A DNA stretch of 64,000 bases from Paracoccaceae bacterium (lineage in GTDB: Bacteria; Pseudomonadota; Alphaproteobacteria; Rhodobacterales; Rhodobacteraceae), in contig JACKKD010000002.1 of assembly GCA_020637675.1 (NCBI GenBank), forward strand, positions 682,001 to 746,000, read 5' to 3'. Under the pieces are notes generated by a model that made no database searches, was not told where the DNA came from, and was given only the letters and a program-made list of their open reading frames with translations. Both the position numbers and the translations under genes were made by a program. How positions within the stretch are numbered: the first letter of the stretch is position 1; every line of letters begins with the position of its first letter. This document shows positions 7,897 to 16,063 of the stretch, piece by piece.

Positions 7897-10171
7897 CGGC
7901 GGGGGGCTCCACGGTGAAGAAGAAGCCCGGCGGCAGGGTGCGCCGGTGGAGGTCGGCGGGCACCACGCCGGGTCCGGCGGTGAAGACGGCGGAGCCGAAG
8001 ACCGAAAGCATCCGCGACAGCTTTTCCATCCGCTCGCCGGTGAGTTCGGCGTAGAAGGCAGCGTAGTCGGGCCGGGCCTTCAACTCGGCGATCTTGGCCC
8101 GGTGCGCAGCGACGGCACCCTCATGCGCGACGCGGATTTCCGGGTCCGCCATGAGCCGGTCGAACTCGGCCCGCGCGGCCGGGACCATCCGGCGGATCGA
8201 AAGGTCTTCCCCGGCATTGTGGTTCATGCGGAACCAGTAGTTGAGGCCCTGGTCGCGGTCGACATGGTTCACCCGGCCACGGTCGCGCTTCACGAGGAAG
8301 CTTTCGGCCGAGCGCACCGCGTAGTGGTTGAGCTGGACCCAGTCGTAGCCGTAGGTCGCAAGGCTCGACCGCCAGCCGTTGCGATACATGCTTTCCGGCA
8401 TGGGCCTGCCGGATCCGTTGATCCAGCGCACCTCGGCCCAGAGGTCGGGCTTCAGCCCCTTCGGCCGGTGCACGCCGAGCTTCCTGTAGATGTCGATGGT
8501 GCGGAAGAGCGTCTTGAACCCCCAGGCCTGGTGCGGCTTGCGGATGAGTTCGGGCGCGCAGAGCGGGAACTGCTCGGTGACGAAGCGGTCACGGTATTCG
8601 TGGACATCGGCATTGCCGAAAAGCCGCCAGGTCAGCGAGATCATGTTGGCCTCGCCCATTGCGGCGTAAAGTGCCCCGAGCGTACCGTCGCCAAGCTTGA
8701 CGTTGATGAACTCGTCCACGTCCATGCAGATCGCCCAGGAGGCACGCCGCAGCACCGCCTCGCTTTCGGCGGCCTGAAGGGCGGCGTGCTGGGGCATCAG
8801 CCCGGGCATGGCTCGGAAGGGGTTCGCACGGTGCTGGACGAGGCCCTTTTCCTGAAGAAGGTCGAGCATGGCGTCGGTGCCGTCGGTGCAGTCGTTGGTG
8901 TAGACGAGGAAATCCGTGACACCGATGGCGCGGTGATAGGCCAGCCATTCGAGGATGAAGGGGCCTTCGTTCTTCATCGTGGTGACGATGCAGGTGCGCG
9001 TCGTCCCGGCGGCGGGTGCCGCGCGCGGCTCCGACACCGGCGGGCGGACGGGGTCTGCGCCGAAATGGCGGCGGGCGAGGTCGAGGAGCGCGGGGTCCTC
9101 GACGAGCGAGGTCTTGGGCGCAAGCTCGGCCGGCTTCCGGCCCGGCACCCGGATCGCCATCGCCCGCCAGAAAGCCACTGTCTTGTCGGCGTCGGGCCGG
9201 GCGTAGGCGACACGGAGCGTGCGCCAGGTATTGTCGAGCCCGGCGCGGTCCGGTGCCACGCCCCAGCGGGCGATGCCACGGCGGGCGTCGAAGGGTCGGC
9301 AGATGTGGTCGCCGAAGGCCTCGGGCGCGCCCGGCCGGACCCGCCAGGGGTAGATGCGGCGCCCGACCAGGAGAACGACCCCGCCCTGCGCCCGCCGGCA
9401 GAGGTCGAAGGCCGAGGGCCCGCCCTTCCGCTCGGCCAGGAGGTCGGTGACGTCGAGGCAGAGGACGGCGCGCGCCCTGGCGAGGAAGCGCCACTTGGCG
9501 ACCTCGTGGATCAGCCCCTCGCCCAGGGGCGCGCGCCAGGGGTCGGGGTCGGGGCGCTCCATGCGGTCCTTGCCCGGCGCGTCGGGCGCAAGGAAGACAT
9601 GGCTTTCCGGTCCGAGGCCCGCTTTGCCGAGCGGCACCGGGCTTTCGAGAATCACCACGACAAGGCCCGGCAGGGGCGCGATGAGCGCCCCGAGCCGCTC
9701 GGCGAAGTCCGCATGGCTGCCAGAGGGGCTGTCGTCGGGCGCGCGATTGAGGATCAGCGCCCCGGTCGCGCCATGGGCGCGGGCGTGGTAGCGAAGCCAG
9801 TCGGCCACCGTCTCCGCGTTCTCCTCGAGCCGCGCGCCGAAGAGGCAGTCGCGCCCGGCGAGAAGGTCCCATTCCGCCTCGGCCGCCGCGATCTCCGCCA
9901 CGCCGCCTGTCGCGAGCGCGAGGCAGAGGGGTGCTGCCTCGGCCACCGCCATGACGGCGCCGGCGACCTCGCGCAGTTCGCGGATGCCGGCACAGCCTGC
10001 GCGCGGGGCAGGGTCGAAGGCGGTGGCGTTGACGCCGGCGCGGGTGAAGACACGTATGGTGGCACCGCTTCCGGCATCGGGGCAGAGCACCGCATCGAGA
10101 AGCGGCAGGCCACCGGCGGACCCGGCGGCGAGCCGCCGGCGGATCACCACGCTCGGGGGAGGATCGGTCAT
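7883..10171 (-). CDS. Large two-part glycosyltransferase with C-terminal family 2 domain
   Basis: 762 residues. The C-terminal half (from about residue 430) is a Glyco_tranf_2_4 domain with TMKNEGPFILEWLAYHR, CMDVDEFINV, LTWRLFGN, KTLFRTID, KLGVHRPKG and QLNHYAVRS, closely matching the downstream gene. The N-terminal about 400 residues do not show a motif I recognise beyond a segment LRYHARAHGATGALILNR that looks like a degenerate repeat of the same fold. The start at 10171 is preferred (GAGCAGG upstream; MTDPPPSVV); a 56-residue N-terminal extension is possible but reads like out-of-frame noise. Divergent from the 10333 gene. Confidence 0.75.
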   Translation of the reverse strand: MTDPPPSVVIRRRLAAGSAGGLPLLDAVLCPDAGSGATIRVFTRAGVNATAFDPAPRAGCAGIRELREVAGAVMAVAEAAPLCLALATGGVAEIAAAEAEWDLLAGRDCLFGARLEENAETVADWLRYHARAHGATGALILNRAPDDSPSGSHADFAERLGALIAPLPGLVVVILESPVPLGKAGLGPESHVFLAPDAPGKDRMERPDPDPWRAPLGEGLIHEVAKWRFLARARAVLCLDVTDLLAERKGGPSAFDLCRRAQGGVVLLVGRRIYPWRVRPGAPEAFGDHICRPFDARRGIARWGVAPDRAGLDNTWRTLRVAYARPDADKTVAFWRAMAIRVPGRKPAELAPKTSLVEDPALLDLARRHFGADPVRPPVSEPRAAPAAGTTRTCIVTTMKNEGPFILEWLAYHRAIGVTDFLVYTNDCTDGTDAMLDLLQEKGLVQHRANPFRAMPGLMPQHAALQAAESEAVLRRASWAICMDVDEFINVKLGDGTLGALYAAMGEANMISLTWRLFGNADVHEYRDRFVTEQFPLCAPELIRKPHQAWGFKTLFRTIDIYRKLGVHRPKGLKPDLWAEVRWINGSGRPMPESMYRNGWRSSLATYGYDWVQLNHYAVRSAESFLVKRDRGRVNHVDRDQGLNYWFRMNHNAGEDLSIRRMVPAARAEFDRLMADPEIRVAHEGAVAAHRAKIAELKARPDYAAFYAELTGERMEKLSRMLSVFGSAVFTAGPGVVPADLHRRTLPPGFFFTVEPPADAAH

Positions 10172-10332
10172 GCCTGCTCTGCCGTTCGGGCCGGTCTTGG
10201 GGTTCGATACCACGCGCGGGGGCAGCAGGCAAACGCCGCAGACGCTGCGCTTGCCCCGTGGGCAGTTGGCAAAGGGGCCGATTTCGGCCACTCTCGCGCG
10301 AAACCCCGGCAGAGAACGGCGGCGAGGCGGCA

Positions 10333-11193
10333 GTGGCACAGGACTATCAGATCGCGGCGCTCTGGATCGGCGGGGCCTTGAGCTTTCTCGAACAGCTATG
10401 CCTGAAGTCCTTCGTGGACGCGGGCCACGCGATCCGGCTTTATGCCTACGAACCGATCCCGAACGTGCCCGAAGGGGTGGAGATCGCCGACGCGCGCACG
10501 ATCCTGCCCCAGGACGGCTTCTTGCGCCACGGCCGCACCGGCAGCCCGGCGCTGCATTCGGATCTCTTCCGCTATCACCTCATGGCGAAGGGCGACCGCA
10601 CGATCTGGGCCGACACGGATGCCTATTGCGTGAAGCCGTTCCGAAGCGAGACCGGCCACTTCTTTGCCTGGGAAAGCGAGGAGGGGGTGAATGGCGGCGT
10701 TCTCGGCCTGCCCAAGGACAGCGAGGCGCTGGGCCTTCTTCTCGATTTCACTTCCGACGAATACGCCATCCCGGAATGGTACGGCGAGGCCTACCGGCGC
10801 GAACTGGAGGCGAAGAAGGCAGCCGGGACTCCGGTTCCCGCGGGCGAGATGCCCTGGGGCGTCTGGGGCCCCCACGCGCTGACGCATTTCCTGAAGAAGA
10901 CGGGGGAGATAAGCCACGCGCTGCCGCGCGTCGCACTCTATCCCTTCGAATACCGGGACCGCCGGCTGATGCTCCGCCCCGGTCTCGACTGGTCGGACTA
11001 TGTGACCGAAGAGACCTATTCGATCCATTTCTACGGCAGGCGGATGCGGGCGCGCATCGCGCAGGCCATGGGCGGCGTGCCGCGACCGAAGAGCCTTGTC
11101 GGCCAGCTCCTGCGAAAGCACGGGATTGACCCCGCCGCCGCCCCGATCCGCGGCCTTGGCGCCGGGGCGGATGACGACGAGGACGGCGAATGA
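10333..11193 (+). CDS. Glycosyltransferase with DXD motif (Gly_transf_sug type)
   Basis: A 286-aa protein of the sugar-binding-region DXD family (Och1/capsular polysaccharide type). Key segment: HSDLFRYHLMAKGD followed by IWADTDAYCVKP, where DTD is the metal/nucleotide-sugar motif. Other blocks: PWGVWGPHALTHF and SIHFYGRRM near the C-terminus. A GTG start at 10333 (upstream GGCGAGG) is preferred over an ATG at 10258. It is the first plus-strand gene of the cluster and overlaps the next gene by ATGA. Likely adds a sugar to a surface glycan; the linkage is unknown. Confidence 0.75.
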   Translation: MAQDYQIAALWIGGALSFLEQLCLKSFVDAGHAIRLYAYEPIPNVPEGVEIADARTILPQDGFLRHGRTGSPALHSDLFRYHLMAKGDRTIWADTDAYCVKPFRSETGHFFAWESEEGVNGGVLGLPKDSEALGLLLDFTSDEYAIPEWYGEAYRRELEAKKAAGTPVPAGEMPWGVWGPHALTHFLKKTGEISHALPRVALYPFEYRDRRLMLRPGLDWSDYVTEETYSIHFYGRRMRARIAQAMGGVPRPKSLVGQLLRKHGIDPAAAPIRGLGAGADDDEDGE

Positions 11194-12590
11194 GCGCGCG
11201 CGCCGCGGTGGACGAAGCGACGGCCGAGGCGATCCTCGCGCTGGGGCCCATCCGGGTGGAAAGCTTCGCGGACGTGGGGGGCGGGGCGCTCGACCTCGCC
11301 CGCGCGCTCCATGACCGCCACGGCGCCCGCATCTTCCTTGTCGACATGGTGAAGTCCGGTGCCTTCTCCGATGCGCCCTCGACCTGGGTCGCGCCCTACA
11401 TGGCCGCGCTTGAAAGCGCGGGCGTGCCGAGCGACGCGGTGACGCGCGTGGGCTCGGCCGAGGAGATCCGGCCCTGGGACGTGATCGCCAATTTCGGGTG
11501 CTTCGGCGACGCCTGGAAGGTGCGCCACCTCGCGCCGCTGATCGAGGGCGGGATGCATGCCGACAGCGTGATGCTGACCGACATCCGCAAGGGGTCGGGC
11601 AGCTATCCCTTCCTGAACGGTTACGGCACCTGCGAGACGCTTGCGGCCCACGCACCGGGCGGGAGTGCCGTGACGCGGGCGGTGTTCCGCCCCTCCGCCT
11701 CGGCCGCCACCGGCGCACCCGCGGAGGACGGCGACTGGGCCGCGATCGCGCGGCGTCTCGCCGGCCCGTTCGGCTTCTATACGGACAACGGCATCCACTC
11801 CTTCCTCTACGTCCCGCGCGACCCGTCGGTGCTGGTCGTTACCTTCGACAACCTCGACATCGCCATGACCAAGCGCGCCGACCGCCGGCCCTGGGGCTTC
11901 GAGTTCATCGAGAAGCAGGGCTGGTCGGTGCTGGGCGTCATGGCGGCAGGCTGGACCTGGTACCGCGACTACTGGGCGATGGGGGAATTCGACCGGCTCG
12001 CGCGGGAAGGATTCTTCGGGCGTTTCGGCCGCGTGGTCTTCTACGGCGCCTCGATGGGGGGCTATGCGGCCGCGGCCTTCTCCGCCGCCTGCCCAGGGGC
12101 GGAGGTGGTGGCGATCAGCCCGCAATCGACGCTCGACAAGACCGTCGTGCCATGGGAAACGCGCTACAAGACCGTCTGGGACAAGGATTTTTCCGGCAAG
12201 TACGGCGATGCGGCGCAGGCCTCGCGGGCGGCGGGACGGGTGACGATCCTCTATGATCCCTACGAGCCGCTCGACGCCGCCCATGCGCGGCGGTTCACCG
12301 GTGCGAATGTCACGCTCCTGCGCACGCCGCTGATGGGCCACCGGCTCGGCTCATCGCTTCTCCAGATGGGCATCCTTTCCGAGGTCATGCTGAAGGCCCT
12401 TGCCGGATCGCTGACGGAAGCGGAGTTCTACCGGCTCCTGCGCGCGCGCCGCGACTTCCCCCGCTACCAGCGCGAGCTTTTTGAACGCGCGGTGGCGCGC
12501 GCGCGGCCGGACCTCGCGCGGCGGGTGGGCGACTGGGTGCTTAAGCGGGGCGAGAACCGCTATATCCGGCTGGCGATGAAGGACCTCTGA
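11190..12590 (+). CDS. Two-domain protein: Rossmann-like N-terminus plus alpha/beta-hydrolase-like C-terminus
   Basis: 466 residues. Residues 1 to about 190 look like a Rossmann-type domain (FADVGGGALDLARAL, FLVDMV, WDVIANFGCFGD, DSVMLTDIRKG) reminiscent of a degenerate methyltransferase or sugar-modifying domain. From about residue 195 it parallels the minus-strand 5733-6704 protein and keeps a GxSxG elbow (FYGASMGGYAAAAFS), followed by SPQSTLDKTVVPWE and a histidine in TPLMGHRLGSS that could complete a catalytic triad. Its ATG overlaps the stop of the DXD glycosyltransferase. The fusion and its place beside glycosyltransferases suggest glycan modification; this is inference. Confidence 0.6.
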   Translation: MSARAAVDEATAEAILALGPIRVESFADVGGGALDLARALHDRHGARIFLVDMVKSGAFSDAPSTWVAPYMAALESAGVPSDAVTRVGSAEEIRPWDVIANFGCFGDAWKVRHLAPLIEGGMHADSVMLTDIRKGSGSYPFLNGYGTCETLAAHAPGGSAVTRAVFRPSASAATGAPAEDGDWAAIARRLAGPFGFYTDNGIHSFLYVPRDPSVLVVTFDNLDIAMTKRADRRPWGFEFIEKQGWSVLGVMAAGWTWYRDYWAMGEFDRLAREGFFGRFGRVVFYGASMGGYAAAAFSAACPGAEVVAISPQSTLDKTVVPWETRYKTVWDKDFSGKYGDAAQASRAAGRVTILYDPYEPLDAAHARRFTGANVTLLRTPLMGHRLGSSLLQMGILSEVMLKALAGSLTEAEFYRLLRARRDFPRYQRELFERAVARARPDLARRVGDWVLKRGENRYIRLAMKDL

Positions 12591-12688
12591 CCCCCGGTGC
12601 CGCCCCCGCGCGGATTTTGCGCAAGGATCGGGTCGCGACCTGTCCCACGATGACGCTACCTCGTGGCACGGAAGCCATGGAGGACAGG

Positions 12689-13168
12689 ATGGACCTGACA
12701 TTCGAAGCACTCGACAGCGCATTGGCGGCGGACCTGCGCAGGGGCGGGCCGGACGCGAACGGCCAGCCCGCGGAGCGGGGCGCGATTTCGGACGGGGAGG
12801 GTGTGCCTTGCCGGCACTGCCTCTCCCATGTGCCGGCCGGCAGGGAATACCTGATCCTCGCGCACCGGCCTTTCCCCGCGCCGCAGCCCTATGCCGAGAC
12901 GGGGCCGATCTTCCTCTGCGCCGACGATTGCGGACGGTGGCACGGGGCTGGCGTGCCGCCGATCCTGGCGACGAGCCCGGACTACCTTCTGAAAGGCTAT
13001 TCCGCCGATCACCGCATCGTCTACGGCACCGGCCGCGTGGTGCCGGCCGCCGACCTCGCGGGCTATGCGGCCGGCCTCTTCGAGGACCCGCGCGTGGCCT
13101 TCGTCGATGTCCGCTCGGCCCGCAACAACTGCTTCCAGTGCCGCATCCGGTGCGCACTCAGCGCGTGA
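12689..13168 (+). CDS. DUF1203 family protein
   Basis: A 159-aa soluble protein with a cysteine-rich front part (PCRHCLSHV near residue 40, CADDCGRWH near residue 80) and the C-terminal FVDVRSARNNCFQCRIRCA, as in the DUF1203 family of unknown function; the cysteine pairs suggest metal binding. The start at 12689 has GGAGG five bases upstream; two upstream in-frame ATGs are less well placed. Its 3' end overlaps the convergent rlmJ gene by 11 bp. Confidence 0.72.
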   Translation: MDLTFEALDSALAADLRRGGPDANGQPAERGAISDGEGVPCRHCLSHVPAGREYLILAHRPFPAPQPYAETGPIFLCADDCGRWHGAGVPPILATSPDYLLKGYSADHRIVYGTGRVVPAADLAGYAAGLFEDPRVAFVDVRSARNNCFQCRIRCALSA

Positions 13169-13943
13169 GTTCGGCAAAGAGCGCACCGAGTCGCTCCGCC
13201 TCCTCGGCCGTGCCGAAGGGCGCGTTGGCGATATAGAGGCCGGAGCCGGTCATGCCGTGGCCTTCGCGCGCGGGCGGAAAGCGGACCTCATGCCGCATCG
13301 CCTTCGGCAGGGCAAGCGCGTCGAGCGATGCCACCATGCCCGCCTGCGCGCCGCTCGCCAGCACCGGGTACCAGAGCATCAGGATGCCCACGTTCCATTT
13401 TGCATGAACCTTGCCGAGCAGCGCCGGCATCGCCGCGTAATCCGCCTTCATCTCGTAGCTCGGGTCGATCAGCATCAGGCCCCGGCGGGGATCGGGCGGC
13501 GTGGCGGCGAGCGCGAATGCCAGCCCGTCCTCGCGCCGGACATCGGCGGCGAAGGGGCGCATCGTCGCCCCCAGCGCCGCGAATTCCTGCGGGTGCAACT
13601 CGGCCAGATGCATCCGGTCGCCCGACCGGAGCGAGAGCGCGGCGACCAGTGGCGAGCCGGGGTAGGCAGCCCGCCCGTAGCGGTCGCGCACCGCGGCAAG
13701 GATGCGGCGGTAGGGATGGTCCGCCGGGAAGAGCGCCGCGGCCCGGCCGATCCCGGCCGCGGCCTCGCCGGTCTTCATCGCCTCGGGCGCGTCGAGCCGG
13801 TAGAGCCCGCGCCCGGCATGGGTCTCGATGTAGCTGAGCGGCTTGTCCTTCCGGGCGAGGTAGGCGAGGAGCGATGCGAGCATCGCGTGCTTGTGCACAT
13901 CGGCAAGATTACCGGCGTGATAGATGTGCTGGTAGGAAAGCAT
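13158..13943 (-). CDS. rlmJ: 23S rRNA (adenine-2030 N6)-methyltransferase
   Basis: SAM-dependent methyltransferase of the RlmJ (YhiR) family that modifies 23S rRNA. The 261-aa product begins with the family hallmark MLSYQHIYHAGNLADVHKH, then IETHAGRGLY (SAM-binding loop) and the catalytic LIDPSYE (the DPPY-type N6-adenine motif), and ends GSGLYIANAPFG. Length is slightly short of the E. coli enzyme (280 aa). It is monocistronic and convergent with the DUF1203 gene. Confidence 0.9.
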   Translation of the reverse strand: MLSYQHIYHAGNLADVHKHAMLASLLAYLARKDKPLSYIETHAGRGLYRLDAPEAMKTGEAAAGIGRAAALFPADHPYRRILAAVRDRYGRAAYPGSPLVAALSLRSGDRMHLAELHPQEFAALGATMRPFAADVRREDGLAFALAATPPDPRRGLMLIDPSYEMKADYAAMPALLGKVHAKWNVGILMLWYPVLASGAQAGMVASLDALALPKAMRHEVRFPPAREGHGMTGSGLYIANAPFGTAEEAERLGALFAELTR

Positions 13944-14081
13944 CGCTCACCCGGCTTTGCGGCAGGCCCCGGCGGCTCTAGCCGATCGTGCGCGCCTCGG
14001 CAATTCGCCCGTCGCCATTGACCGCCGGGATAGGATACAAATATCGCATCGTGAATGCGCCGGGTCCATGGAAGGGGCGCG

Positions 14082-14732
14082 ATGGTGGAACGGCAGCAGG
14101 CAGCACGGGTCCGGCACTGGCGGGATGTATACTCCGCCCGGGAGGAGGGCGCGCTCTCCTGGTTCGAGGCGCGGCCGCAGGTCTCCCTTGATCTCATCGA
14201 ACACTATCTGCCGCCAGGCGAGGGGGCGGCCGTGATCGACGTAGGCGGAGGCACGTCCCGGCTCGTCGATGCGCTCCTGGAGCGCGGCTACGGCCCGATT
14301 GCCGTTCTGGATATCGCGGGGGCGGCGCTCGCCTCCGCGCAAAGGCGGCTCGGACCCGACGCCGATGCGGTCACCTGGATCGCCGCCGACATCACCGGCT
14401 GGCAACCGTCACGCCAATGGGCGCTCTGGCACGACCGGGCGGTGTTCCATTTCCTGACGGAGGAGCGCGAGCGGGCGGCCTATGTCGCAGCAATGGTCGC
14501 GGCGATCCGGCCGGGGGGGCGTGCGATCGTCGCCACCTTCGCCGAGGACGGGCCGGAGACCTGTTCGGGCCTGCCGGTCTGCCGCTACACGCCCGCGTCT
14601 CTCTTCGCCAAGGTCGATCGGACTGCGCCCGGCGCCTTCCGCCTGATCGAGGGACGGCGTCACGTGCATGTGACGCCGAAGGGAAACCGGCAGAATTTCC
14701 AGATCACGGTGCTGCAGCGCGAGCGGCAGTAA
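14082..14732 (+). CDS. Class I SAM-dependent methyltransferase
   Basis: A 216-aa methyltransferase: motif I AVIDVGGGTSRLVDALL around residue 50, the acidic end of strand 2 (AVLDIAG), WIAADITGW, then WHDRAVFHFLTEE and IRPGGRAIVATF. This pattern fits the small methyltransferases often called tellurite- or thiopurine-type, but the substrate is not clear. The start at 14082 follows GAAGGGG; longer in-frame starts exist. It runs towards infC, and a shared hairpin separates their 3' ends. Confidence 0.75.
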   Translation: MVERQQAARVRHWRDVYSAREEGALSWFEARPQVSLDLIEHYLPPGEGAAVIDVGGGTSRLVDALLERGYGPIAVLDIAGAALASAQRRLGPDADAVTWIAADITGWQPSRQWALWHDRAVFHFLTEERERAAYVAAMVAAIRPGGRAIVATFAEDGPETCSGLPVCRYTPASLFAKVDRTAPGAFRLIEGRRHVHVTPKGNRQNFQITVLQRERQ

Positions 14733-14734
14733 AA

Positions 14735-14760
14735 AGGCCCTCCCCAGAGGGGGGAAGGCC
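14735..14760. terminator. Hairpin between convergent methyltransferase and infC genes
   Basis: GGCCCTCCCC (14737-14745 region) pairs with GGGGAAGGCC (14751-14760) around a short AGAGG loop, with one mismatch. It is flanked by AAAAA on the left, which reads as T residues for the minus-strand infC transcript. It probably serves as a terminator for infC and possibly both genes. Confidence 0.55.
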
Positions 14761-14783
14761 GTTCATTCCGCGATTGCGGGGGC

Positions 14784-15323
14784 TCACTTCGGGCCGATCA
14801 TCATCACCATCTGCCGGCCTTCCAGCTTCGGCATGTTCTCGATCTTGGCGATTTCCTCGACATCCGCCGCCACGCGTTTCAGAAGCTCGAGTCCGAGTTC
14901 CTGATGGGCCATCTCGCGGCCGCGGAAGCGCAGCGTGACCTTCACCTTGTCGCCCTCTTCGAGGAACTTCTTCACCGAGCGCATCTTGACGTCGTAGTCA
15001 TGCGTGTCGGTGCCCGGGCGGAACTTGATTTCCTTGATCTCGATGATCTTCTGCTTCTTGCGCGCCTCGGCCTCGCGCTTCTGTGTCTCGTACTTGTACT
15101 TGCCGAAATCCATGATCTTGCAGACCGGTGGTTCGGCGTTGGGCGAGATCTCCACGAGATCGAGCCCGGCCTCCTCGGCCATCTGCATGGCCCTGAAAGG
15201 GGTCACGACCCCGACATTCTCGCCGTCCGCGCCGATGAGGCGGATTTCCGGGGCGCGGATACGTTCGTTCACGCGGGGGCCGGTGTCGCGTTGCGGCGGG
15301 GCGTTGTGCGGTCTGCGGGCTAT
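14784..15323 (-). CDS. infC: Translation initiation factor IF-3 (probable AUA start codon)
   Basis: IF-3 binds the 30S subunit, prevents 50S joining and proofreads the start codon. The reading contains the universal segments LVEISPNAEPPVCKIMDFGK, EIKFRPGTDTHDY, TLRFRGREMAHQ and ends EGRQMVMMIGPK. No ATG lies near the expected N-terminus. An AUA codon at 15321-15323 has AGAAGGAA (15331-15338) seven bases upstream and begins the stretch ARRPHNAPPQRD, giving 179 aa. infC genes are known to use rare starts so that IF-3 represses its own translation, which fits. A GTG at 15272 is the alternative but lacks a ribosome site and shortens the protein. Confidence 0.92.
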   Translation of the reverse strand: MARRPHNAPPQRDTGPRVNERIRAPEIRLIGADGENVGVVTPFRAMQMAEEAGLDLVEISPNAEPPVCKIMDFGKYKYETQKREAEARKKQKIIEIKEIKFRPGTDTHDYDVKMRSVKKFLEEGDKVKVTLRFRGREMAHQELGLELLKRVAADVEEIAKIENMPKLEGRQMVMMIGPK

Positions 15324-15330
15324 GGCGGCG

Positions 15331-15338
15331 TTCCTTCT
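15331..15338 (-). promoter_or_regulatory. Ribosome binding site deciding the infC AUA start
   Basis: AGAAGGAA on the minus strand, with AAGGA seven bases before the AUA at 15321-15323. Nothing comparable precedes the GTG at 15272. Confidence 0.7.
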
Positions 15339-15494
15339 GTCGTGGCCGGTGCAAGTGGCGGGCAAACTAGTCGTCCCGGATGGCTGATTCAAGCCGGTTT
15401 CGGCGTCGCGCAGCGCGAAGTCCCTTTCCTGCGCCGGCGTATTCTGCGATAGCGAGGACATTATCCCCTTTCCCGATTTCGGAAGGAACGCACG

Positions 15495-15998
15495 ATGAAC
15501 CGGAATACCCTGATCGCCATCCTCATTCTTGTGCTCGCCGGCGGCGGGTATTGGTACTACTCGACCTCGCAGCGCGCGGCCGAGGAAGCGGCGATGGCCC
15601 AGAAGGCTGCTGACGAAGCGGCGGCCGCCGCCAAGGCCGCCGAGGAAGAGGCTGCTGCAAAGGCCGCCGAAGAGGCCAAGGCTGCCGAGGAAGCGGCTGC
15701 GAAGGCTGCCGAGGAAGCCGCCGCCGCGGCCCAGAAGGCCGCCGAGGACGCCGCCGCCGCCGCGACGGAAGCCGTCCAGCAGGGCACCGAAGCCGCCGCG
15801 GGCGCGGCCGGCGCCGTGGCCGGTCTTCTCGACCCGGCGAACTTCGATGCCGATGCGATCAAGAGCGCCATCGACGGCTCTGCCGCGATCGACGATGCGA
15901 CCAAGACGACGCTGAAGTCCGCCGTTGACGCCGCCGCTGCCGATCCGACGCTCGTGCAGTCGACGATCGATCAGGTCAAGGCCGCGCTCGGCCTCTGA
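15495..15998 (+). CDS. Membrane-anchored alanine-rich coiled-coil protein
   Basis: 167 residues: a short N-terminal hydrophobic segment (residues 6-20, LIAILILVLAGGGYWYY), then about 75 residues of repetitive Ala/Glu/Lys helix (AAEEAAAKAAEE-like units), then a more normal C-terminal 60-residue domain (LLDPANFDADAIKSAID). The middle resembles the TolA helical domain but no TolA C-terminal domain is present. Probably an inner-membrane-anchored periplasmic rod; function unknown. GGAAGGAA precedes the start, and a strong terminator follows. Confidence 0.65.
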   Translation: MNRNTLIAILILVLAGGGYWYYSTSQRAAEEAAMAQKAADEAAAAAKAAEEEAAAKAAEEAKAAEEAAAKAAEEAAAAAQKAAEDAAAAATEAVQQGTEAAAGAAGAVAGLLDPANFDADAIKSAIDGSAAIDDATKTTLKSAVDAAAADPTLVQSTIDQVKAALGL

Positions 15999-16015
15999 GC
16001 CGGTGCAAGAAAGCG

Positions 16016-16045
16016 AAAGGCCGCGCGGGATCCCGCGCGGCCTTT
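16016..16045. terminator. Strong intrinsic terminator
   Basis: Perfect 15-bp inverted repeat: AAAGGCCGCGCGGGA followed directly by its complement and ending in a T run (16042-16045). It lies between the Ala-rich gene and the convergent fpr gene and can work in both directions. Confidence 0.9.
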
Positions 16046-16063
16046 TCATTTGCCCGGCTGGTG

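Noticed and set aside
15272..15323. GTG at 15272 as the infC start
   Set aside because: No ribosome site upstream and it removes conserved N-terminal residues; the AUA with AGAAGGAA fits better.
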